Part shown: positions 16,756-25,717 of the stretch, one piece after another
How the letters are laid out: each line of letters begins with the position of its first letter
How positions within the stretch are numbered: the stretch's first letter is position 1
From: Gammaproteobacteria bacterium
GTDB taxonomy: Bacteria > Pseudomonadota > Gammaproteobacteria > Ga0077536
DNA: 32,236 nucleotides
Assembly: GCA_947450495.1 (NCBI GenBank)
Contig: CANFVX010000005.1
Location: 1-32,236 of the forward strand
Direction: 5' to 3'
The notes under the pieces: generated by a model
The model's database searches: none
The model's input: only the letters and a program-made list of their open reading frames with translations
What the model was told of the DNA's origin: nothing
Program-made: the position numbers and the translations under genes

Positions 16756-18054
16756 TCAGCCGGCGTTGGCCCACCATTGATAGCCAAAGAGCACGCCCAC
16801 ACCCACGCAATATCCCATTGCGACATAGCCCAGGTTCCAGCGCAGCAGGTCCATCGAACCAAGACCGAAGCGGGTTTGGAACACGAGACTAGTCCCTGAG
16901 AACGGCGAGGCGACCAGACTCAGGCCCCATACCAGCAGGAACACGATACCGAGCAGGTTGCCGTCCAGATCGTTGAAGTGCCAGATGCTGGACAGCGCCG
17001 AAATTGCCGCCACCGGGTGAACGCCCACAATCCCCAGCACGACGAGCCCCGCCAGCAACACCGCCGCGCCGCTGGCATCGAGATGCGCCGGACTCAAGGC
17101 GATATCCCCGTGGCGCACCGCCGCTTCAATGCCGGCGCTCATCACTGCGGCGCCTAGGAACATCGCAATTTCGCTGCCCATGCCGGGGAGACGTTCGCGC
17201 AGGTGGGTGATGAAGACCTGCGGTGCGGCACGACCGCGCACCAGCGGCAGCGTCGCGAGCACCACGCCCAGCGCTGCGCCATCAATCAGCGTCAGCACCG
17301 AGATTTGCGGTAGCAGCCAGTGGCCGCCGAGCACGCAGGTGCTGAGCAATACCGGCGCCCACAGGGCTTGCACGCGTAAAGGGTAGCCAATGAACGCGTG
17401 GGCCTCCGGATCGCGTGGCAAGTGCCAGAAGTTCCACGCCATAAAGCAGCCGGAGGCGATGAAGCCGGCGGCGGAAATGACCGCGAACTGCGCTTTGGGC
17501 AGCAGCTGCAGGATGATCGCCATGGCGATGAAAAACGGCGACCACATCGATGCCGCGACGAACGCGCGGCTGATGGCCTGGCTTTGGAGCCGGCTCAGGC
17601 GTTCGTTCTGCGCAATCCGTTCGCCAATCACCACCGGCGCCGAGATATTGATGACGGCGCCGAAGAGGTGCGTCGCGAGTAGCGTCTGCACCACCGCCCG
17701 CGGGCCGCGGGGCAGGGCCGCGCTGTGCGCCACGCCGGGCTCCGTGATCAAGCGCAGAAAGCTGACCGAGGCGAGCATTGCTAGCATCGGGTGGTTGCCC
17801 TTCTCCAGCGTTGCCCACCAGCTGTAGTCGCCCGCGATGATGGCAACCGAGATCCCCGCCAGACCTATCCCACTCATGATGAGTGCCTGGGTGATCTGAA
17901 AGCGGTTGAGGCCGAACACCAGAATGAGGCCCGCCAACCAGGCGCAGGCGCCCGGCAGAGCGGCGAGTTGGGGCAGAAATCCCGCCCCGGTGAGAAACGA
18001 GGACAGGGTCATCACGGCGACGGCCGTGCCCGCCACCGAGCGGAGCGCAGGCAT
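16756..18054 (-). CDS. Multi-pass inner-membrane protein, probable permease
   Basis: A 432-residue polytopic protein with about ten to twelve hydrophobic segments. Two parts look like half-repeats: one around 95-150 with ATHLFGAVINISAP, and one around 290-370 with GMGSEIAMFLGA and GVHPVAAISALSS. This layout suggests an ion-transporter-type permease with two discontinuous repeats, but I cannot name a family or substrate. It starts 2 bp after the ppsR stop, so it is almost certainly co-transcribed with ppsR, opposite to ppsA. There is no N-terminal signal beyond the first membrane segment. Confidence 0.75.
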   Translation of the reverse strand: MPALRSVAGTAVAVMTLSSFLTGAGFLPQLAALPGACAWLAGLILVFGLNRFQITQALIMSGIGLAGISVAIIAGDYSWWATLEKGNHPMLAMLASVSFLRLITEPGVAHSAALPRGPRAVVQTLLATHLFGAVINISAPVVIGERIAQNERLSRLQSQAISRAFVAASMWSPFFIAMAIILQLLPKAQFAVISAAGFIASGCFMAWNFWHLPRDPEAHAFIGYPLRVQALWAPVLLSTCVLGGHWLLPQISVLTLIDGAALGVVLATLPLVRGRAAPQVFITHLRERLPGMGSEIAMFLGAAVMSAGIEAAVRHGDIALSPAHLDASGAAVLLAGLVVLGIVGVHPVAAISALSSIWHFNDLDGNLLGIVFLLVWGLSLVASPFSGTSLVFQTRFGLGSMDLLRWNLGYVAMGYCVGVGVLFGYQWWANAG

Positions 18055-18056
18055 TT

Positions 18057-18881
18057 TCAGCGCAAACCCTTGTCTCGCACGATGGTGGCGGCAATTTCCT
18101 CGATCGATACCGTGGTGGTGTCCAGAAACTGGATGTTTTGGGCTTTGAACAGGGCCTCAGCCTGCGCCACTTCGGCCCGGCATTGGGTCAGCGTGGAGTA
18201 GGTGCCGTGGGGGCGTCGTTCATGGCGGATGCGGCTGAGTTGTTCCGGCACGATGGTCAGCCCGTAAACCTTCTCGCGACAGCCCACGAGACCTGCCGGC
18301 AAGCCGCCGCGTTCAAAATCCTCCTCTGTCAGCGGGTAATTGGCCGCCTTGAGCGAGTATTGCAGGGCTAAATAGAGGCAGGTGGGGGTTTTGCCGCAGC
18401 GGGAAACCCCGGCGAGCACCACGTCGGCCTGAGCGAGCCCGCGCAGGTTCACCCCATCGTCGTGCGCCAGCGTGTAATTGAGCGCGCTCATTCGCCGCTC
18501 ATAGCTGCTGACGTCGCGAATGCCGTGCATGCGTCCGGCCGTATGCGAGGACTCCTCCCCCAGCGCTTCTTCCAGGGGCTCGATGAAAGTGCCGAACAGG
18601 TCGAAAACGTGTTCGGACGCAGTGCCAATGAAGTACTGGGTGGTAGGGTCAGTGAGGGTGGAAAAGACCACCGGCGCGACCCCATCTTCGTGTTTGGCGG
18701 CGAGAATGATCTCGGCCGCGCTCTGGGCCGCCGCCTGATTGGTCACGAAGGGTAGGGTCTGGGTGACGAACTCGGTGTTGGGAAACTGGGTCAGCAAGGT
18801 CTGGCCGAGCATTTCAACCGTAATGCCGGTCCGATCGGAGACAAAAAAGACCCTGCGTTTTTTGATGATGGAATCGTTGAT
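18057..18881 (-). CDS. ppsR: PEP synthase regulatory protein PpsR, possible ATC start
   Basis: Bifunctional kinase/pyrophosphorylase (DUF299) that phosphorylates PEP synthase on a Thr with ADP and reactivates it with phosphate. The P-loop GVSRCGKTPTCLYLAL lies at 158-173 in this numbering, followed by KAANYPLTEED. The first ordinary start is ATG at 18812, which would remove 23 residues including VFFVSDRTGIT, the conserved family N-terminus. In frame with it, an ATC at 18881 sits 8 bp after GGGGAG (18890-18895), and a TAA stop lies just upstream. With that start the protein is 274 residues, the family's usual length (275-277). It is divergent from ppsA. The ATC start is inferred; a mutated ATG or a sequencing error at the codon is possible. 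Confidence 0.85.
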   Translation of the reverse strand: MNDSIIKKRRVFFVSDRTGITVEMLGQTLLTQFPNTEFVTQTLPFVTNQAAAQSAAEIILAAKHEDGVAPVVFSTLTDPTTQYFIGTASEHVFDLFGTFIEPLEEALGEESSHTAGRMHGIRDVSSYERRMSALNYTLAHDDGVNLRGLAQADVVLAGVSRCGKTPTCLYLALQYSLKAANYPLTEEDFERGGLPAGLVGCREKVYGLTIVPEQLSRIRHERRPHGTYSTLTQCRAEVAQAEALFKAQNIQFLDTTTVSIEEIAATIVRDKGLR

Positions 18882-18961
18882 AAGCCAATCTCCCCGGGTC
18901 GGTTACAATGCCGCTCCCCTTTTCGCCGCGACTGTGCGGAACAGCCTACGAGTAAGCCTGA
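18882..18961. promoter_or_regulatory. ppsR-ppsA divergent intergenic region
   Basis: Eighty base pairs separate the inferred ppsR start and ppsA. On the plus strand TACAAT at 18904-18909 is a good -10-like match. TTGATA at 18877-18882 resembles a -35 box, but the 21-bp spacing is too long for standard sigma70, so the promoter is uncertain. The GGGGAG ppsR ribosome-binding site is at 18890-18895 on the minus strand. Confidence 0.4.
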
Positions 18962-21331
18962 ATGACCGATTATATAGTTCCCCTTGATCACATCGGAATC
19001 GACGATATCGACCGGGTGGGCGGCAAGAACGCCTCGCTGGGCGAGATGATCCGCCATCTCAGCGCCGCCGACGTGCGCGTGCCGGGTGGATTTGCCACGA
19101 CGTCCGAGGCTTTTCGCGAATTTTTGGCGCAAGACGGCTTGGCCGAGCGCATCCAGATCCGTCTGGATACCCTTGATACCGATGACGTCGCGGCCCTGAC
19201 CGCCGCCGGCCGCGAAATCCGCGACTGGGTGTCCAGCACACCGCTACCGGCGGGGTTCGAGGCTGCAATCGCCGAGGCATATGCCGCCATGGCGGCCAGC
19301 GCGCCGGCCGGTTTTTCGGTCGCGGTGCGCTCCTCGGCCACCGCCGAAGACCTGCCCACCGCCTCCTTCGCCGGCCAGCAGGAAACCTATTTGAACGTGA
19401 CCGGTCTGGAGCAGGTTCGACGCCGCATCAAGGACGTCTTCGCCTCTCTCTTCAACGACCGCGCCATTTCCTACCGTGTCCACCACGGTTTTGAACACCA
19501 CAAGGTTGCGCTTTCCGCCGGCATTCAACGCATGGTTCGCAGCGACGTGGGCGCCAGCGGCGTAATGTTCACGCTCGATACCGAATCCGGCTTTCGCGAC
19601 GTGGTGTTCATCACCTCCAGCTATGGTCTGGGCGAACTGGTGGTGCAGGGCGCGGTGAATCCGGACGAATTCTACGTTTACAAGAAAGGCTTGGCCGAAG
19701 GTCGACCCGCAATTCTCCGCCGCAATCTGGGTAGCAAGCATGTGCGCATGAACTACGCCGACGGCGCGGGCACCGGCCACAGCGTGGAAACCCTCGAGGT
19801 CGATGAATCCGACCGACGGGTGTTTTCCATTAACGACCAGGACGTCGAGGAACTGGCCAGACTCGCGGTTGCGATTGAACTGCATTACGGCCGCCCGATG
19901 GACATCGAATGGGCGAAGGACGGGGTGGACGGCAAGCTCTACGTGGTGCAGGCGCGGCCCGAGACCGTGCAAAGCCGCAACGGGCAGGTGATGGAGCGCT
20001 ACGACGTGGGCGCCCGCGGCAAGGTGCTGGTGGAAGGTCGCAGTATCGGCCAGCGCGTGGGCAGCGGCGTGGCGCGGGTTATCTCCGACGTGACCGACAT
20101 GGCCACCTTGCAGGATGGCGACGTGCTGGTCACCGATATGACCGATCCGGACTGGGAGCCGGTTATGAAGCGGGCAGCGGCCATCGTTACCAATCGTGGC
20201 GGCCGCACCTGTCACGCGGCGATTATCGCGCGTGAACTTGGCGTGCCGGCGGTTGTGGGCTGTGGTGACGCGACTGCCAAAATCGTGAACGGCCAGCCGG
20301 TCACCGTGTCGTGCGCCGAAGGCGATACGGGCTACATCTACGAGGGACTGGTGCCTTTCGAACGGCGTGAAATTCGTCTGGATGCCATGCCGGATCTGTC
20401 GGTCAAAATCATGATGAACGTGGGTAATCCCGATCGCGCCTTCGCCTTCGGCAGCTTGCCGCATCGGGGCGTGGGTCTGGCCCGACTTGAGTTCATCATC
20501 AATCGCATGATTGGCATTCACCCGCGAGCGCTGGTCGACTATGCCAAGCTCTCACGCGATTTGCAGGAAAGCATTGCACCGCTGATCGCGGCTTATCCGA
20601 GCCCGCGCGAATTCTTTGTTTCACGGTTGGTTGAGGGCATTTCGACCATTGCGGCGGCGTTCAATCCGCAGCCGGTGATCGTGCGTTTGTCGGACTTCAA
20701 GTCCAACGAATACGCCAACCTGATCGCGGGCAACGTGTATGAGCCCGAGGAGGAAAATCCGATGCTCGGCTTCCGCGGCGCCTCGCGTTACATCGCCGAC
20801 AACTTCCGCGCCTGTTTCCAGATGGAATGCGACGCGCTGAAGCGGGTGCGCAACGACATGGGCCTTACCAACGTGGAAGTCATGGTGCCCTTCGTGCGCA
20901 CGCCCGATGAAGCGCGTCAGGTCATCGACCTGCTGGCCGAAGCCGGCCTGCGTCGCGGTGAGAACGGGCTGCGCATCATCATGATGTGCGAGTTGCCGTC
21001 CAACGCGCTGCTGGCCGAAGAGTTTCTGCAGTATTTCGATGGCTTTTCGATTGGTTCTAACGACCTTACCCAGTTAACGCTGGGACTCGATCGGGATTCA
21101 GGTCTGGTGGCGCATCTGTTCGACGAGCGGAACCCGGCGGTCAAAATGCTGATGGCGAAAGCGATCAGCGCTTGCCGTGCAGCCGGCAAATACATCGGTA
21201 TTTGCGGCCAGGGGCCGTCGGATCACCCTGACCTCGCGGCCTGGTTGCTGGAACAAGGCATCGAGAGCATTTCGCTTAACCCGGATACGGTCGTGGAGAC
21301 CTGGCTAAGCCTCGCCCAGCGTCACGGCTAG
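18962..21331 (+). CDS. ppsA: Phosphoenolpyruvate synthase
   Basis: Converts pyruvate, ATP and water to PEP, AMP and phosphate for gluconeogenesis. The 789 residues compare with 792 in E. coli. The N-terminal ATP-grasp domain begins [15 protein letters not shown] and contains [20 protein letters not shown]. The phosphohistidine domain has [21 protein letters not shown] with catalytic His418 (E. coli His421), preceded by the Thr that PpsR modifies. The C-terminal PEP-binding TIM barrel has [16 protein letters not shown] and [11 protein letters not shown] with Cys748 (E. coli Cys751). The regulator ppsR is divergent, 80 bp away. The start at ATG 18962 matches the family; only a weak GAG stands as ribosome-binding site. 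Confidence 0.97.
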   Translation: MTDYIVPLDHIGIDDIDRVGGKNASLGEMIRHLSAADVRVPGGFATTSEAFREFLAQDGLAERIQIRLDTLDTDDVAALTAAGREIRDWVSSTPLPAGFEAAIAEAYAAMAASAPAGFSVAVRSSATAEDLPTASFAGQQETYLNVTGLEQVRRRIKDVFASLFNDRAISYRVHHGFEHHKVALSAGIQRMVRSDVGASGVMFTLDTESGFRDVVFITSSYGLGELVVQGAVNPDEFYVYKKGLAEGRPAILRRNLGSKHVRMNYADGAGTGHSVETLEVDESDRRVFSINDQDVEELARLAVAIELHYGRPMDIEWAKDGVDGKLYVVQARPETVQSRNGQVMERYDVGARGKVLVEGRSIGQRVGSGVARVISDVTDMATLQDGDVLVTDMTDPDWEPVMKRAAAIVTNRGGRTCHAAIIARELGVPAVVGCGDATAKIVNGQPVTVSCAEGDTGYIYEGLVPFERREIRLDAMPDLSVKIMMNVGNPDRAFAFGSLPHRGVGLARLEFIINRMIGIHPRALVDYAKLSRDLQESIAPLIAAYPSPREFFVSRLVEGISTIAAAFNPQPVIVRLSDFKSNEYANLIAGNVYEPEEENPMLGFRGASRYIADNFRACFQMECDALKRVRNDMGLTNVEVMVPFVRTPDEARQVIDLLAEAGLRRGENGLRIIMMCELPSNALLAEEFLQYFDGFSIGSNDLTQLTLGLDRDSGLVAHLFDERNPAVKMLMAKAISACRAAGKYIGICGQGPSDHPDLAAWLLEQGIESISLNPDTVVETWLSLAQRHG

Positions 21332-21347
21332 GCGTGGGTGTGGCGCC

Positions 21348-22073
21348 CTAGAGCAGGCGGAGTTCGTCTTCCAGAACCCGCCGCTCTATTTCGGACAGGT
21401 CTGCGCTTTCCAGCCGGGACCTCACCACTTCGCGCGGCACCAGGCCGTGCTTGATCAGGCGACGCTTTTCTTCCGGCAGGATGCTGTTGCGGAAGAAGAT
21501 GTCCCCGAGCGGGATGATCCGGTTCTCGATAATCATCTGAACCTCGCCCAGCAAAGTGCGGAAACCGGTGTGCACTTCGCGCAGCCGCGTTTCCACAAAA
21601 TCGGGCCACGCCAGACCGCTGCCGTAGAGCGCCCGGATTTCTTTCTTGTAGCGCTCGATCACCAGCGGATTGACCTGAGCTTCGATCTTTTCCTCCACGC
21701 GTCGCAGCCGCTTTTGCAAAAGTGTTTGCAGGTGCTGCTCAAGCCAGGGACTGCGCTTGGCATTGGCGTAGATGGCAAGCACGTTCTTGACCGTTAGCCG
21801 CTCATAGACGTCGTGCGTGAAATAGCGATCGCGTTGATGCGCCAAGCTGTCGTAGCTGTCGGCACCCAACATGGAAATAACGTCGGGCAACTGGCGAATT
21901 GAGGGGTGGAAGCCGACGGCGCAAATGAGTTGTCCGTTGGCCAGCCCTAAAGCGCGGGCGATTTCGCGCGAGCGCTGGGCGTCTGCGCCGCGCGCGCGGC
22001 TGGAGGCCGCCCGATAGATGAGTTTCAGGAGATCTTCGTCGGCAGCGAGCAGGATTTGTTCGAACAGGGTCAT
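21348..22073 (-). CDS. Uncharacterised protein, downstream of mtdB
   Basis: A 241-residue soluble protein with no signal peptide or membrane segment. The sequence is helical and charged; residues 110-150 (an LLQKRLRRVEEKIEAQ stretch) may form a coiled coil. I recognise no motif or family. It starts 17 bp after the mtdB stop on the same strand, so the two are likely one transcript. It converges with ppsA with a 16-bp gap. Because an unknown gene tied to a C1 gene could have a role in that pathway, its conservation next to mtdB in relatives would be informative. Confidence 0.7.
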   Translation of the reverse strand: MTLFEQILLAADEDLLKLIYRAASSRARGADAQRSREIARALGLANGQLICAVGFHPSIRQLPDVISMLGADSYDSLAHQRDRYFTHDVYERLTVKNVLAIYANAKRSPWLEQHLQTLLQKRLRRVEEKIEAQVNPLVIERYKKEIRALYGSGLAWPDFVETRLREVHTGFRTLLGEVQMIIENRIIPLGDIFFRNSILPEEKRRLIKHGLVPREVVRSRLESADLSEIERRVLEDELRLL

Positions 22074-22090
22074 CGGAATTGAGCGCCGCT

Positions 22091-22957
22091 TTAGCGCGCC
22101 AGCACCAGCGTTTGGGCGGTGGCGAGTACTTCAGGCGCGTCAAAAACGCGGTCATTTGCTTCAAACATCTGGGCGATACAGGCGCGCTGCAGTTCCAGCT
22201 TGAGTCCCCCGAAGCCCAGCGCGCCGTAGCAGCGCTTGCCATGACGAAGCGTGCCGCGGTCCTGCATCTCGATGCCGGCAATTCCCAGCGGCGGGGTGGC
22301 GTTGGAATCCAGCACCGCCTCCAGCGTGGGATGGGTGGACCATAGCGCCTCGGGCAGCAGTTCGATGCCGGCGGCACCGGTGGTCATCACAATTTGGGCG
22401 CCTTGCAGGACGTCCTCTACCGCCGGGAGTTCGGGCGTGGCGGCGGGTGTGATTGCCAGTTTGAAGCGGGTATTCATCGCCTCGCAGGCGCTCGCTGCGC
22501 GGTCATGCGTGCGTGAGCACAAGGTCACCAGTGCGCCCTGCTGCGCCAGCATGGCGGCCGCGCGCTGCCCCACGGGGCCCGTGCCGGCCAGAATCACGGC
22601 GCGCTTTCCGGCCACAGGCAGGTCTTTCCCCAGCAGCGCGATGGCCGCTGCCGCCGTCGTATTGCTGCCATTGCTGTCCAACATGACCGACACCCGGAAC
22701 TGGCCAAAAAACTGCTGACGGACCGCTTTGAACAGCGCCTCGCCATCCGCCATGTTGGTGCCGGTGATGAACAGTGCGGTAAATTTTTTTGCGCTGGGTG
22801 GGCGCGTGAACACCACGCCTTCCACCAACTTCGCGACATTCGCCGCCGAGATGCCGCCTAGCGGAGTCACGTGATCGGCACCGGCGTCGTAGGCCACAAC
22901 TACATCGAAGGTGTTGGGCGGGGTGTCGGTGTCGAAAATAAACAGCAGCTTTTTCAT
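22091..22957 (-). CDS. mtdB: Methylene-tetrahydromethanopterin dehydrogenase
   Basis: Oxidises methylene-H4MPT to methenyl-H4MPT with NAD(P)+ in the tetrahydromethanopterin-linked formaldehyde oxidation pathway. The 288 residues align by eye along the full length with MtdB of Methylobacterium: MKKLLFIFDTD at the start, YDAGADHV, MLDSNGSNTTAAA at 92-104, the dinucleotide loop LAGTGPVG at 123-130, NATPPLGIAGIEMQD and YGALGFGGLKLEL. MtdA-type enzymes are related, but the MKKLLFxFDTD and DSNGSNT pattern favours MtdB. The adjacent divergent gene is fchA (149 bp away) and a co-directional unknown follows. Other pathway genes (fae, mch, fhc) are not in the window. Confidence 0.93.
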   Translation of the reverse strand: MKKLLFIFDTDTPPNTFDVVVAYDAGADHVTPLGGISAANVAKLVEGVVFTRPPSAKKFTALFITGTNMADGEALFKAVRQQFFGQFRVSVMLDSNGSNTTAAAAIALLGKDLPVAGKRAVILAGTGPVGQRAAAMLAQQGALVTLCSRTHDRAASACEAMNTRFKLAITPAATPELPAVEDVLQGAQIVMTTGAAGIELLPEALWSTHPTLEAVLDSNATPPLGIAGIEMQDRGTLRHGKRCYGALGFGGLKLELQRACIAQMFEANDRVFDAPEVLATAQTLVLAR

Positions 22958-23065
22958 GCAATACCAGCGGAGAGACTTTCAATGCGCGAGGGCACACTAA
23001 CCGCAGGCGAGAGCCCTCACAAGCCGCGCTAGAAACTGCGGATGAGTGCAGCGCGCGTCGCTGCC

Positions 23066-23071
23066 TATAAT
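23066..23071 (+). promoter_or_regulatory. Candidate -10 box for fchA
   Basis: A perfect TATAAT, 35 bp upstream of the fchA start, inside the 149-bp region between mtdB and fchA. An ATGAGT sequence 18 bp upstream (23042-23047) is a weak -35 match (3 of 6). The leader would be about 28-30 nt, followed by GGAG at 23095-23098. Confidence 0.45.
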
Positions 23072-23106
23072 CGACGCCTTACCTTGAGCCCTGCGGAGTG
23101 CCCCCC

Positions 23107-23730
23107 ATGCTGACCGAGCAAAAAATTCAGGAATTTCTCGACCAATTGGCCAGCCGTGCGTCGACGCCGGGCGGCGGTAGCGCTGCCGGCCTCATGGGGG
23201 CCATGGGCGCGGCGCTGATCGGCATGGTGTGCAATCTGACCCTCGGCAAAGAAAAGCACGCCGCGGTGGCCGATGAAATGGCGCTGGTGCTGGCCGAGGC
23301 CGAGCAACTGCGTGAACGCTTAACACAAGCAATTACGGCCGACATCGCCGCCTTTGATGCCGTCATGGCAGCCTACGGAATGGCCAAGGACACCGAAGAA
23401 CAAAAGCTCGCGCGCGCGCTAGCCGTGCAGGCGGCGCTGGTGCTGGCGACCGAAGCGCCGATGGATTGTGCGCGATTGTCGGCGCGGGTTATCGCCCTGT
23501 CAGAGCCGGTTGCAGAGCGCGGCAATCCCAATGTGATCAGCGATGCCGGGGTTGCCGTGATGGCCGGATGGGCGGCGCTCAAGAGTGCGGCGCTGAATGT
23601 CTACGTGAACGCCGGCGTGATTAAGGATCGGGCGTTTGCCGAAGCACGCCTGACGGAGTTGTCTGCGCTGCTGGCGAACGCCGAGCCCGCTGTGAATCGC
23701 ATCTATGAGAGCGTCCGCAGCCGGCTTTGA
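23107..23730 (+). CDS. fchA: Methenyltetrahydrofolate cyclohydrolase, formiminotransferase-cyclodeaminase family
   Basis: Hydrolyses methenyl-H4F to formyl-H4F in C1 transfer. The 207-residue protein belongs to the formiminotransferase-cyclodeaminase superfamily and aligns by eye with Methylobacterium FchA: FLDQLASRASTPGGGSAAG near the start, GAMGAALIGMVCNLTLGK, DIAAFDAVMAAYG, ERGNPNVISDAGVAV and SAALNVYVNA. The start at ATG 23107 has GGAG 8 bp upstream; the in-frame GTG at 23098 lies inside that site. It is divergent from mtdB and converges with nadC with a 3-bp gap. Together with mtdB it implies C1 flux between H4MPT- and H4F-linked branches. Confidence 0.93.
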   Translation: MLTEQKIQEFLDQLASRASTPGGGSAAGLMGAMGAALIGMVCNLTLGKEKHAAVADEMALVLAEAEQLRERLTQAITADIAAFDAVMAAYGMAKDTEEQKLARALAVQAALVLATEAPMDCARLSARVIALSEPVAERGNPNVISDAGVAVMAGWAALKSAALNVYVNAGVIKDRAFAEARLTELSALLANAEPAVNRIYESVRSRL

Positions 23731-23733
23731 GGG

Positions 23734-24624
23734 TCAGGCGTCGTTGGCGTGCGTGATTCGCATCGAGAAATCCGTCGCCCGTAAATGTTTGGTCAGGCTG
23801 CCGACGGAGACAAAATCAACGCCGGTGGCGCCAATCGCTGGCAAATCGGCTAACTCAAAGCCGCCCGAGGCTTCAAGTTTCACTCGCCCGGCGGTGAGTC
23901 GCACCGCCTCGCGCAGCATGTCCGTTGAAAAGTTATCCAGCAGCAGCATGTCGGCGCCGGCGCCGATGGCCTCTTCAATTTGAGCAAGGTGCTCTACCTC
24001 AACTTCGACCGGCAGACCAAGCCCGGTGGCGTGAATCAAGCGAATAGCCGCGCTGACGGAACCCGCCGCGGCAATATGATTTTCCTTGATGAGCACGCCG
24101 TCGTAGAGACCGGCGCGGTGATTGAAGCCGCCGCCACAGCGCACCGCGTATTTTTGCCCGCGGCGCAGGCCGGGCAGGGTTTTGCGGGTATCGAGCAAGC
24201 GGGTCCGGCTGTTACTCAGCGCGTCAGCATACCGACGCGTCACGGAGGCGGTGCCTGATAGCGTTTGCAGGAAGTTGAGCGCGCTCCGTTCACCGGTTAC
24301 CAACGCACGGGCGGGGCCCTGTAGCCGGCAGACGAGGTCGTCCGCGGCCAACGGGTCACCGTCCTGCTTGAGCCATTCAATCTGGACCGCCGGATCAATC
24401 GCACTGAAGACACCGTTGAACCAGCGCTGACCGCAGAGCACTGCGGCTTCGCGGGCAATGACCGTCGCAGTTGCTTGGCGGCCTGGCGGAATAAGACTCG
24501 CGGTGGCGTCGCCGCTGCCTACGTCTTCGGCCAGCGCGGCCGCGATGCTGCCCTCAAGGTCTTTGAAGTAATCAATTTCGGTAGCGCTACGATCGAATGA
24601 AGAAGGCACTGAGGCGGCTCGCAA
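23734..24624 (-). CDS. nadC: Nicotinate-nucleotide pyrophosphorylase (quinolinate phosphoribosyltransferase)
   Basis: Makes nicotinate mononucleotide from quinolinate and PRPP in de novo NAD synthesis. The 296-residue frame has the family's LAEDVGSGDATA at 31-42, TRKTLPGLR at 146-154, Lys158, RCGGGFNHR at 162-170, LIKENH with Lys180, EVEVEHL and LLLDNFS. All substrate-binding basic residues look present. The start is uncertain: TTG at 24624 has no clear ribosome-binding site, and an in-frame GTG at 24609 is an alternative. It shares no operon with other NAD genes here, converges with fchA, and is divergent from egtD across 115 bp. Confidence 0.95.
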   Translation of the reverse strand: MRAASVPSSFDRSATEIDYFKDLEGSIAAALAEDVGSGDATASLIPPGRQATATVIAREAAVLCGQRWFNGVFSAIDPAVQIEWLKQDGDPLAADDLVCRLQGPARALVTGERSALNFLQTLSGTASVTRRYADALSNSRTRLLDTRKTLPGLRRGQKYAVRCGGGFNHRAGLYDGVLIKENHIAAAGSVSAAIRLIHATGLGLPVEVEVEHLAQIEEAIGAGADMLLLDNFSTDMLREAVRLTAGRVKLEASGGFELADLPAIGATGVDFVSVGSLTKHLRATDFSMRITHANDA

Positions 24625-24690
24625 CTGAAGGGGCGCTAGCCTAATCGCTCCGGGGCCGGATGTTCAAACGCGGCATGCAGGGGCGGGTGG

Positions 24691-24709
24691 TATCATCGCG
24701 TCCGATGAT
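24691..24709 (+). promoter_or_regulatory. Candidate -10 box overlapped by an inverted repeat, upstream of egtD
   Basis: TATCAT at 24691-24696 resembles a -10 box (5 of 6), without a good -35 at 16-18 bp. It overlaps a perfect 7-bp inverted repeat, ATCATCG at 24692-24698 and CGATGAT at 24703-24709, with a 4-base spacer. This could be an operator for a dimeric regulator, or chance. Confidence 0.3.
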
Positions 24710-24739
24710 TCGCCCGCTCCCTATAGAGAGAAAAAATTG

Positions 24740-25717
24740 ATGTCGAACGCATTGCTGGCAGTAGTCCCACCGTCACGTCCGGTACCCTCGTTAGCGGATG
24801 ATGTGCGCGCGGGTTTGCTCAGCGTGCCGCGGGAATTGCCGCCCAAATATTTTTACGACGACCGCGGATCGGCCTTGTTCGAGGCCATCTGCGAGACGCC
24901 TGAGTACTACCCCACACGCGCCGAAAAGGCCTTGATCGCAGCGCACGCCACTGAGGTAATTGAAGCCTCTCAGCCGCAGTTCATTATTGAACTGGGGAGC
25001 GGGGTGGCGTCCAAGATAGGCCCGTTATTTGCCGCTTGCGCGGCCTTGGATCTGCCTACCGTGTACTGCCCGTTTGATGTCTGCGAAGCGGTGCTCATCA
25101 AAACGGCGGCCTTGTTGTCTGGCCAATTCAGTTCGCTTGAAGTCAGACCCCTGCAGGGTGATTTCACTGCCGGGCTCGAGCATCTGCCGCGCCTGCCAGG
25201 GCGCACCCTGTACATGTTTCTAGGCGGAACGATTGGCAATTTCACCGACCCAGCCGCCATCGCCTTGCTGAGCGAGATCCGCGCCATGATGGGCCCGGAG
25301 GATCGTTTGCTGCTGGGCGCGGATCGCGTGAAGGATGCGGCGAAACTCAATGCTGCCTACAACGACGCCGCCGGTTACACGGCCGCCTTCAATCTCAACG
25401 TACTTTCGGTGCTGAATCAGGCTGTCGATGCGGATTTCGAACTAGACAAGTTTTCGCACCGTGCGTTCTACAACCAGCGTGAAGCGCAGATCGAAATGCA
25501 TCTCGAAAGTCTTGTAGAGCAATCGGTCACCCTTGGTGGTCTCGGGCAGTCGCTACAACTCGCCAGTGGCGAGACCATCCGCACCGAGATTAGCCGCAAG
25601 TTCTCCTCGCAATCGATTGCGAGCCTGCTGTCGGCGGCCGGTTTCCAAATCGAGCAACATCACAGCGGCCCTGAGGGTGAGTTCTCCTTGTTGCTGGCAT
25701 CGCCGGCAGATGCCTGA
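24740..25717 (+). CDS. egtD: L-histidine N-alpha-methyltransferase (EgtD family)
   Basis: SAM-dependent trimethylation of histidine to hercynine, the first step of ergothioneine synthesis. The 325-residue protein aligns by eye along the full length with mycobacterial EgtD: LPPKYFYDDRGSALFE, PEYYPTRAE, IELGSGVASK as the SAM loop, YCPFDVCE, FLGGTIGNFTD with the substrate-binding Asn, a YNDAAGYTAAFNLNVL stretch, IEMHLE and RTEISRKF with the substrate Glu. ATG at 24740 was chosen over the adjacent TTG at 24737; GAGAG lies 9 bp upstream. The sulfoxide synthase EgtB, usual next door, is absent, so it is encoded elsewhere or the product is hercynine only. The ampD gene overlaps it by 8 bp. Confidence 0.93.
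   Translation: MSNALLAVVPPSRPVPSLADDVRAGLLSVPRELPPKYFYDDRGSALFEAICETPEYYPTRAEKALIAAHATEVIEASQPQFIIELGSGVASKIGPLFAACAALDLPTVYCPFDVCEAVLIKTAALLSGQFSSLEVRPLQGDFTAGLEHLPRLPGRTLYMFLGGTIGNFTDPAAIALLSEIRAMMGPEDRLLLGADRVKDAAKLNAAYNDAAGYTAAFNLNVLSVLNQAVDADFELDKFSHRAFYNQREAQIEMHLESLVEQSVTLGGLGQSLQLASGETIRTEISRKFSSQSIASLLSAAGFQIEQHHSGPEGEFSLLLASPADA

Noticed and set aside
19244-20521. 425-codon minus-strand open frame inside ppsA
   Set aside because: Antisense shadow of ppsA, His/Ala-rich with no family features.
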